Positions 58,743 to 64,000 of a stretch of DNA of 64,000 bases are shown in pieces (positions within the stretch are counted from its first letter, which is position 1; every line of letters starts with the position of its first letter). The notes below the pieces were generated by a model that did not search any database, had not been told where the DNA came from, and saw only the letters and a list, made by a program, of their open reading frames with translations. A program made the translations under genes and the position numbers. This stretch comes from JBBQAA01 sp038276395 (lineage in GTDB: Bacteria > Actinomycetota > Thermoleophilia > Solirubrobacterales > Solirubrobacteraceae): assembly GCA_038276395.1 (NCBI GenBank), contig JBBQAA010000020.1, positions 35,158 through 99,157 of the forward strand, given 5' to 3'.

Positions 58743-59510
58743 TTGCCCCGCTTGATCGCGCTGGCCGGGAGCTTGCTTCTGCTGGCCCTTCCCGCATCTG
58801 CCTCCGCCGCGACCCACATGGGTCAGCGCACGCTGCGCACCGGCAGCTACGGCCACGACGTCCGCGTACTGCAGGACTTCCTGGCGAGGGTCGGAATCCC
58901 CACGCCCATCACCGGCTACTACGGGAAGGTCACGCGCGGGCACGTGCGCCACTTCGAGCGTCTGCACCACCTTCGCGCCGACGGCATCCTCTGGCGGTCG
59001 GTCTCCCGGGTCCTCCGCCGCGTGGCGGCTCAGCCCTCCGCCGGAGGGGCATCGCTGACCTCGCCGGTCAAGCCGAGGACGGCGCCGACTCTCGGCCCGC
59101 CCGGAAGGGCGATCCTCAACCGGGACGGGACGGCCTCGGCGCCCGTGGACGCCCCGCCCTCCGTGCGGCGGCTGATCGCCGCCGGCAACCAGATCACCTT
59201 CACCCCCTACGTCTGGGGCGGGGGGCACGGAAGCTGGCAGGCGCGCGGGTATGACTGCTCGGGCTCGGTCTCCTACGCGCTCCACGGCGGCGGCCTGCTC
59301 TCCACCTCGCGAACCTCGGGCGGCCTCGAGTCCTACGGGCGCGGGGGCCGCGGGCGCTGGATCACGCTCTACGCCAACGGCGGCCACGTGTTCATGACGG
59401 TCGCCGGCCTGCGCTTCGACACGAGCGGGCGCACGGGCCACGAGAGCCGCTGGCAGCGCGACACGCGTTCCGGCGCCGGCTACGTCGTGCGCCATCCGGC
59501 CGGCCTGTAG
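58743..59510 (+). CDS. Secreted NlpC/P60-like cell-wall hydrolase with peptidoglycan-binding domain
   Basis: This 255-aa protein starts at TTG 58743, just after the riboswitch. It has a signal peptide (RLIALAGSLLLLALPASASA), a peptidoglycan-binding domain 1-type helical module (GSYGHDVRVLQDFLARVGIP, then GYYGKVTRGHVRHFERLHHL) and an NlpC/P60-like cysteine peptidase domain. Catalytic Cys is in YDCSGSVSYAL, His in NGGHVFMTVAG. It should cut peptide cross-links of peptidoglycan. The riboswitch implies c-di-AMP control of wall remodelling in response to osmotic or potassium state. Confidence 0.9.
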   Translation: MPRLIALAGSLLLLALPASASAATHMGQRTLRTGSYGHDVRVLQDFLARVGIPTPITGYYGKVTRGHVRHFERLHHLRADGILWRSVSRVLRRVAAQPSAGGASLTSPVKPRTAPTLGPPGRAILNRDGTASAPVDAPPSVRRLIAAGNQITFTPYVWGGGHGSWQARGYDCSGSVSYALHGGGLLSTSRTSGGLESYGRGGRGRWITLYANGGHVFMTVAGLRFDTSGRTGHESRWQRDTRSGAGYVVRHPAGL

Positions 59511-59534
59511 CGCCTTCCCTGTCACGATGGGGGG

Positions 59535-60044
59535 GTGCGCCGCGCGCTGCCCCTCCTCCTCGGCCTCGTCGTGCTCGCAGGCTGCGGCGGCTCGAAGGCG
59601 ATCCCGGTGGTGCAGGGGTCGGGTCCGGCCGCCCAGCGGACCGGGGTCTACGCGGCGGCCACGGCGGTCATCCGCGGCTGGTCGGAGGCGCTGCGGCACG
59701 GCCGCGTGGCCGCCGCCGCCGGCTACTTCGAGCTGCCGACGGTCGTTGAGAACGGGACCCCGCCGATCTCCCTGCGCTCGCGCGCCCAGGTCGAGCTCTT
59801 CAACAAGGCCCTGCCCTGCGGGGCCAAGTACGTTCGCTCGACCCGGCACCACGGCTACATCATCGCCGAGTTCCTGCTCACGAACCGCACCGGTCCCGGC
59901 GCCGTGCGGCCTTGCACCGGCAAGGGGAACAAGGCCGATGTCGCCTTTCGCATCGCCGGCGGCAAGATCGCCGAGTGGCGACGCACCCCGGCCTATCCGG
60001 GGGAGGCCAAGCCGGCACCACCGACGGGGACCAACGCGGCGTAG
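59535..60044 (+). CDS. Putative lipoprotein
   Basis: This 169-aa protein starts at GTG 59535. The signal sequence RALPLLLGLVVLAGCGG has a lipobox (LAGC), so the mature protein would be lipid-anchored at Cys16. The mature domain (AATAVIRGWSEALRHGRVAA, then AAGYFELPTVVENG, PISLRSRAQVELFNKALPCG) resembles a SnoaL/NTF2-like helical-sheet fold. It has two cysteines (ALPCG, RPCTG) that could pair. Not in a named family. It follows the hydrolase gene by 24 bp and may share its riboswitch-controlled transcript. Confidence 0.75.
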   Translation: MRRALPLLLGLVVLAGCGGSKAIPVVQGSGPAAQRTGVYAAATAVIRGWSEALRHGRVAAAAGYFELPTVVENGTPPISLRSRAQVELFNKALPCGAKYVRSTRHHGYIIAEFLLTNRTGPGAVRPCTGKGNKADVAFRIAGGKIAEWRRTPAYPGEAKPAPPTGTNAA

Positions 60045-60081
60045 GGCCTTGACGGGGGGACGCAGGCAGGCCTGGTCCCGC

Positions 60082-60202
60082 TGGGGGGCTGGCATTTCGT
60101 GACCCCACGGCTCGAAATGCAGCCCGCTCTGCGCTGGCCGCGGTGCCCCGCCGGGGTGTGGGCTGCGTCTCGCGGCCCCACGGCGCGAAATGCAGCCCAT
60201 CC
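60082..60202. repeat. Palindromic intergenic repeat, two diverged copies (family A)
   Basis: Copy 1 (about 60082-60128) keeps GCATTTCGTGACC and CTCGAAATGCAGCCC; copy 2 (about 60154-60202) keeps TGTGGGCTGC and GCGAAATGCAGCCCA. Equivalent bases are 73 bp apart, close to the 72 bp at 22046-22162. They fill most of the 215-bp gap before the acyl-CoA dehydrogenase gene. A GC hairpin (CCGGCCACGCCGG) follows near 60225. Confidence 0.75.
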
Positions 60203-60246
60203 TCGCCACGCCGGAGCCGCACGTCCGGCCACGCCGGCCGTGAAAC

Positions 60247-60252
60247 TAGGAT
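60247..60252 (+). promoter_or_regulatory. -10 box of acyl-CoA dehydrogenase gene, leaderless spacing
   Basis: TAGGAT ends 7 bp before GTG 60260, inside CTAGGATCCG, the same context as at 36648-36653. No Shine-Dalgarno sequence follows. Confidence 0.5.
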
Positions 60253-60259
60253 CCGTCGC

Positions 60260-61408
60260 GTGAGCGCCACCGCGTCAGACGTCTACGCGATCCCGCCGGG
60301 GCACCTCGACTTCCGCGACACGATTCGCCAGATCGCCGGGGAGCGGATCGCGCCTCGCGCGGCCGAGATCGACGCGAGCGACGAGTACCCGTGGGACCTG
60401 CGGAGGCTCCTGGCCGAGCAGGACATCCTCGGGTTGCCCTTCGCCGAGGCCCACGGCGGCACGGGGACCGGCACGCTCATGCTCCAGATCGCGGTCGAGG
60501 AGATCGCCAAGGCGAGCGCCGCCGTCGCGCTCATCCTCATGGTCCAGGAGCTCGGCTCGCTGCCGATCACCCTGTTCGGGACCGAGGAGCAGAAGCAGCG
60601 CTGGCTGCCCGCGCTGGCCGCGGGGGAGACCTCGCCGGCCTTCGCCCTCTCCGAGCCCGAGGCGGGCTCGGACGCCGGCGCGACGCGGACGAGCGCCGTG
60701 CGCGACGGCGAGGACTGGATCCTCAACGGGACGAAGAACTGGATCACCAACGCCGGCATCGCCGACCTCTACGTCGTCTTCGCCCTGACCGACCGCGAGT
60801 CAAAGCGCATCACCGCGTTCGTCGTGGAGAAGGACACCCCGGGGTTCTCCGTCCCCAAGTTCGAGCACAAGCTCGGCATCCACGGCTCCCCCACCGGCCA
60901 GCCCGTGATGGAGGACTGCCGCGTGCCCGACGCCAACCGGCTCGGCGAGGTCGGCCGGGGCATGCGCGTGGCGCTGACGACGCTCGAGCGCACGCGGCTC
61001 GGCGCCGCCGCCCAGGCGGTGGGGATCGCCCAGGGGGCGATCGACTACGCCGTCGGCTACGCGAAGGAGCGCACGACCTTCGGCCAGCCGATCTTCGAGC
61101 ACCAGGCGATCCAGTTCAAGCTCGTCGACATGGAGACCCGTACGGCGGCCGCGCGCGAGCTGCTCTACAAGGCCTGCGCGCTGGCCGACCGCGACGACCC
61201 CGGCCTCGGCAAGCACTCCTCGATGGCCAAGCTCTTCGCCTCGGACACCGCCATGTGGGTGACCGTCGAGGCGATCCAGGTCCTCGGCGGCTACGGCTAC
61301 GTGACCGAGTACCCGGTCGAGCGGATGATGCGGGACGCCAAGATCACGCAGATCTACGAGGGCACGAACGAGATCCAGCGGCTCGTCATCGGCCGCACGC
61401 TCGGCTGA
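60260..61408 (+). CDS. Acyl-CoA dehydrogenase
   Basis: This 382-aa FAD enzyme starts at GTG 60260. It shows the family signatures FALSEPEAGSDAGATRT and KNWITNAGIADLYVVFA, the helix RTTFGQPIFEHQAIQFKLVD, and VLGGYGYVTEYPVERMMRDA followed by catalytic Glu in YEGTNEIQRLVI. The catalytic Glu is at the short-chain/butyryl position. It should oxidise short- or branched-chain acyl-CoA and pass electrons to ETF. It is followed 4 bp later by the metallopeptidase gene. Confidence 0.95.
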   Translation: MSATASDVYAIPPGHLDFRDTIRQIAGERIAPRAAEIDASDEYPWDLRRLLAEQDILGLPFAEAHGGTGTGTLMLQIAVEEIAKASAAVALILMVQELGSLPITLFGTEEQKQRWLPALAAGETSPAFALSEPEAGSDAGATRTSAVRDGEDWILNGTKNWITNAGIADLYVVFALTDRESKRITAFVVEKDTPGFSVPKFEHKLGIHGSPTGQPVMEDCRVPDANRLGEVGRGMRVALTTLERTRLGAAAQAVGIAQGAIDYAVGYAKERTTFGQPIFEHQAIQFKLVDMETRTAAARELLYKACALADRDDPGLGKHSSMAKLFASDTAMWVTVEAIQVLGGYGYVTEYPVERMMRDAKITQIYEGTNEIQRLVIGRTLG

Positions 61409-61411
61409 GCG

Positions 61412-62020
61412 GTGAGCGTCGCCCGCCGCACCGGCGCCGCGCTCGTGGCCCTGTGCGTGGGGCTCGGGCTCGTCTCCTTCGCCGCGCCGGTGCCCGCGGC
61501 GATCCAGATCGCCGCGCTCGCCCTCCTCGTCATCATCGCGATCGCCGCCGGGACGGTGGGGGTGGCGGGCTGGCGCGAGCCCGCCGAGGAGGAGGACTTC
61601 GACCGGATCGTCCTGCGCGCCGAGCGCCTGGCCGAGCAGGACGCCGCCTTCGAGCCCGACGACGAGGACTTCGAGGCCGAGGAGGAGGATCTCTTCGACC
61701 CCTGGCGCGAGGAGGACTTCCAGGCCATCGTTCGCGGCGCCGTCGACGACCTGCCGCTCGAGTTCCACCGCGCGCTCGAGCACGTGGCCGTCGTCGTCGA
61801 CGACGGCGGGCGCCGCCGCCGGGCCTACGGGCTCTACCAGGGCGGGACGGTGGCCCGGGACGGCTTCCACGACCGCATCGTGATCTTCCGCGACACGCTC
61901 CTGCGCGACTTCGGGCACGACCCGGCCCTGCTCCGCGCCCAGGTCACGCGCACGCTCCGTCACGAGCTCGCGCACCACCTCGGGTGGGACGAGCCGGGCG
62001 TTCGCGGGCTCGGGCTGTAA
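61412..62020 (+). CDS. Zincin-like metallopeptidase with N-terminal membrane helices
   Basis: This 202-aa protein starts at GTG 61412. Two hydrophobic stretches (GAALVALCVGLGLVSFAAPV; IAALALLVIIAIAAGTVGVA) would anchor it. An acidic linker precedes a minimal zincin domain (PF06262-like) with RHELAHHLGWDE, whose HExxH and downstream Asp are complete. Related proteins in actinobacteria are soluble, about 130 aa; the membrane part is an addition. Proteolysis is likely but the substrate is unknown. Confidence 0.82.
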   Translation: MSVARRTGAALVALCVGLGLVSFAAPVPAAIQIAALALLVIIAIAAGTVGVAGWREPAEEEDFDRIVLRAERLAEQDAAFEPDDEDFEAEEEDLFDPWREEDFQAIVRGAVDDLPLEFHRALEHVAVVVDDGGRRRRAYGLYQGGTVARDGFHDRIVIFRDTLLRDFGHDPALLRAQVTRTLRHELAHHLGWDEPGVRGLGL

Positions 62021-62057
62021 GTGCAGCACCTACGGTCCTCGGTACTACACTCAGCTC

Positions 62058-62309
62058 GTGCCCACCAGCCGCCCCCGCCACACGATCACCGAGACCGACG
62101 AGCTGGCGCGGTTGCTCGACGACGCCGCCCGGCGCTGGCCGGGGGAGAGCCGCGCGCGCTTGCTCGTCCGGCTCGCCGAGGAGGGGCATCGCGCCCACGA
62201 GGACCGAATCGAGAAGCGCCGCGAGGCGATCCGGCGCACGAGCGGGATGTTCACCGGCATGTATCCGCCGGGCTACCTCGCCGAGCTGCGCAAGGGATGG
62301 CCTGAGTGA
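62058..62309 (+). CDS. Antitoxin of a VapBC-type pair
   Basis: This 83-aa protein (MPTSRPRHTITETDELARLL at the start) has a short DNA-binding-like N-terminus and a long helical C-terminus (IEKRREAIRRTSGMFTGMYP). The toxin gene overlaps its stop by 4 bp, the arrangement of VapBC. It probably binds and blocks the PIN toxin and represses the operon. TACACT 6 bp before GTG 62058 may be the -10 box of a leaderless message. The fold resembles RHH antitoxins only loosely. Confidence 0.75.
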   Translation: MPTSRPRHTITETDELARLLDDAARRWPGESRARLLVRLAEEGHRAHEDRIEKRREAIRRTSGMFTGMYPPGYLAELRKGWPE

Positions 62310-62689
62310 TCGTCCTCGACGCGGACGTGCTCATCGGCCTTCTCGACGAACGTGACGCTCACAATCCCGCCGCAAATGCGCTCCTGCTCGAACACGCGGG
62401 GAGCGAGTTCGGGGCGACGTCCGTGACGCTCGCGGAGTCGCTCGTCGCCCCGGCGCGCGCCGGCCGGGAAGACGCGGGTTGGGCCTCGCTCCAGGAACTC
62501 GGGATTCGCGAGCTCACCCTGATGGCCGGAGCCGCGCCCCTGCTCGCGGGCGTTCGCGCTGCGACGGGCCTTCGGATGCCGGACTGCCTGGCCCTAATCG
62601 CGGCGCGCACCGAACAGGCGACGCTCGCCAGCTTCGACGAGCGGCTGCGCCGCAGCGCCCAAGTCCTCGGCGTGGAGACGCTCCCATGA
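62306..62689 (+). CDS. VapC-like PIN-domain ribonuclease toxin
   Basis: This 127-aa PIN-domain protein starts at GTG 62306. Acidic residues for metal binding are in place: D5 and D7 in MIVLDADVLIGLLDE, Glu in VTLAESLVAPARA, Asp in RMPDCLALIAA and in LASFDERL. PIN toxins cleave tRNA or rRNA. It follows the antitoxin with a 4-bp overlap, and its own stop overlaps the DAHP synthase ATG by 4 bp, linking a toxin pair to an essential biosynthetic gene. Confidence 0.88.
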   Translation: MIVLDADVLIGLLDERDAHNPAANALLLEHAGSEFGATSVTLAESLVAPARAGREDAGWASLQELGIRELTLMAGAAPLLAGVRAATGLRMPDCLALIAARTEQATLASFDERLRRSAQVLGVETLP

Positions 62690-63705
62690 TGGTCGTCATG
62701 GAACCGGGCGCCGACGAGGCGCAGGTCCTGGCCGTCGAGCTCCGGCTGCGGGAGACGGGTGTCCACGTGCTTCCGATCCTCGGCGAGCAGGTCACGGTCA
62801 TCGCCGCGATCGGCGACCCCGCGGGTGTCGTCGAGCTCGGGCTCGAGGGGCTGCCGGGCGTCGACCGCGTGGTCCCGATCTCGAAGCCCTACAAGCTCGC
62901 CTCCTCCGAGCTCGCCCACCGCGAGTCGACCTCATTCGCGGTTGGCGGGCGCGAGGTCGGGCCACGGACCTTCGCGCTCATCGCTGGGCCGTGCACCGTC
63001 GAGTCGGCGGAGCAGACGCTCGGGGTGGCCGAGGCGGTCAAGGCCGGCGGCGCCTCGATGCTCCGCGGCGGCGCGTTCAAGCCCCGCACGTCCCCGTTCG
63101 CCTTCAAGGGCCTCGGCGCCCCGGCGCTCGAGATCCTCGCCGAGGTGCGGGAGCAGACCGGCCTGCCGATCGTCTCCGAGCTGCTCGACGCCTCCCACGC
63201 GGATCTCATGGCCGCGCACGTCGACGTCATCCAGATCGGCGCGCGGAACATGCAGAACTACGCGCTGCTCGAGGTGGCGGGGAAGCTCGGGAAGCCCGTG
63301 CTGCTCAAGCGCGGGCTCTCCTCGACCGTCGAGGAGCTGCTCCAGGCCGCGGACTACGTCCTCAAGGAGGGCAACGAGCACGTGATGCTCTGCGAGCGCG
63401 GGATCCGCACCTTCGAGACGGCCACGCGCTTCACCCTCGACCTCTCCGCGGTGCCGTGGCTGAAGCTCCACACCCATCTGCCGGTCATCGTCGACCCCTC
63501 CCACGCGTCGGGGGACCGCCGGCTCGTCGAGCCGCTCTCCCGCGCCGCCGCCGCGGCGGGCGCGGACGGGCTGATCGTCGAGGTCCACGAGGATCCCGAG
63601 CACGCGCTGTGCGACGGCCCGCAGGCGCTCTACGCGCGGGACTTCGCCGCGTTCGCGGCCGGCGTCGCGGCGCACGCCGCGCTGCTCGGCCGCACGCTGG
63701 CGTGA
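62686..63705 (+). CDS. 3-deoxy-7-phosphoheptulonate (DAHP) synthase, AroF/type Ib
   Basis: DAHP synthase condenses phosphoenolpyruvate and erythrose 4-phosphate in the first step of aromatic amino-acid synthesis. The 339-aa protein has an N-terminal ferredoxin-like domain (about residues 1-70, VLAVELRLRETGVHVLPILG) as in Thermotoga DAHP synthase, which gives feedback control. The barrel shows the type Ib features IAGPCTVES, GGAFKPRTSPFAFKG, VIQIGARNMQNYALL, KPVLLKRGLSSTVEELLQAA and VDPSHASGD. ATG 62686 overlaps the VapC stop. No other aromatic-pathway gene follows inside the window. Confidence 0.95.
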   Translation: MMVVMEPGADEAQVLAVELRLRETGVHVLPILGEQVTVIAAIGDPAGVVELGLEGLPGVDRVVPISKPYKLASSELAHRESTSFAVGGREVGPRTFALIAGPCTVESAEQTLGVAEAVKAGGASMLRGGAFKPRTSPFAFKGLGAPALEILAEVREQTGLPIVSELLDASHADLMAAHVDVIQIGARNMQNYALLEVAGKLGKPVLLKRGLSSTVEELLQAADYVLKEGNEHVMLCERGIRTFETATRFTLDLSAVPWLKLHTHLPVIVDPSHASGDRRLVEPLSRAAAAAGADGLIVEVHEDPEHALCDGPQALYARDFAAFAAGVAAHAALLGRTLA

Positions 63706-64000
63706 GCCACGGCGACCGGCTCCGCGCGCTCGGACGGCCGCCGGCGTAGGGACGGCTTCCAGGGAGGAAGGGGGGCCGGGGGCCGCCGGACCGCCGGGCC
63801 ACCCGGGCCGTCGTTTGTGCTCACCCGATTCCCAGGTCGACGAAGGCGACGAAACAGTCGCCGGGGAGGCCCCGAGCCCAGCGAGCACCAGGGCGAGGAC
63901 GATCGCTCAGCTCCTCACCGACCCACCGTACCGGAAGCCCGTGCGTCGGCGCGCCGCCGCGCCCGGGAGCGCGCGGCTGGGGTCGCTTGCGAGAATGGGA
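63706..64000. other. 295 bp at the right edge, no confident gene
   Basis: A plus-strand frame beginning at GTG 63702 stops after 15 codons. On the minus strand the last 180 bp hold an open frame with no start, ending at TGA 63821 (end of protein GDCFVAFVDLGIG). Upstream, a different minus frame reads AIVLALVLAGLGASPAT, like a signal peptide. High GC3 moves from one frame to the other, so this may be another secreted-protein gene broken by a frame shift, or just the tail of one extending beyond the window. I cannot support a call. Confidence 0.25.

Overview
The window is very GC-rich DNA (about 70% or more by eye). GTG starts are common, stop and start codons often overlap by 4 bp, and several genes look leaderless. 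Actinobacterial markers include a holin-X-like protein, a DUF3618 protein, a DUF2804 protein, a c-di-AMP riboswitch ahead of a cell-wall hydrolase, and an AbiEi/DUF559-type protein. Together they suggest an actinobacterium, most likely of the Thermoleophilia (Solirubrobacterales-like) branch. That placement is inference from gene content; there is no rRNA here to confirm it. I found no tRNA, rRNA, CRISPR array, prophage or intact insertion sequence.

Layout. 1-8.6 kb: the 5' part of a DMT transporter gene, divergent ccdA, a frameshifted secreted PKD protein, an SDR, a GH15 glucoamylase/trehalase-type enzyme, an NAD-epimerase, a Nudix hydrolase and rubredoxin. 8.6-14.2 kb: the biotin genes bioB-bioF-bioD-bioA on the minus strand, with a small MmcQ/YjbR protein at the end. 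14.3-22.0 kb: a type I restriction-modification island, hsdM-fic-hsdS-hsdR, with a Fic AMPylase-family gene inside the operon and a Schlafen/AlbA_2-like domain at the HsdR C-terminus. 22.0-38.4 kb: enoyl-CoA hydratases, a stand-alone biotinyl protein, a broken type IV pilin, glpK, a GGDEF protein, plsC, ftsH, a SIS protein, a CDF transporter, ppa, a lipoprotein, an SDR, a deleted HerA-like ATPase, an acyl-CoA dehydrogenase, a broken secreted protein, and an AbiEi-like gene bracketed by palindromes. 38.4-50.3 kb: acyl-CoA carboxylase beta, a PRC-barrel protein, a BKACE/CoA-transferase/MerR operon, a six-gene coupled operon (nitrilase, TetR and four small envelope proteins), DegV and an S55-like secreted protein. 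50.4-64 kb: pilB, a cold-shock gene, small acidic proteins, a LysM/lytic transglycosylase, a two-component pair, rhodanese with a second carboxyltransferase, a riboswitch-controlled NlpC/P60 protein, an acyl-CoA dehydrogenase, a metallopeptidase, a VapBC-type pair and DAHP synthase.

How the genes fit together. Biotin synthesis, a biotinyl carrier and two carboxyltransferase subunits, with two enoyl-CoA hydratases and two acyl-CoA dehydrogenases, outline biotin-dependent acyl-CoA carboxylation and beta-oxidation. The riboswitch-linked hydrolase, the LysM transglycosylase and the small membrane proteins belong to envelope maintenance. Defence and conflict genes are the type I RM/Fic island, the palindrome-bracketed AbiEi-like gene and the toxin-antitoxin pair.

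The most unusual signals are the Fic-containing RM operon with its own operator-like palindrome and the HsdR fusion; three unrelated families of intergenic palindromic repeats, one enclosing a whole gene; and single-base frame breaks concentrated in genes for secreted or poorly conserved proteins.
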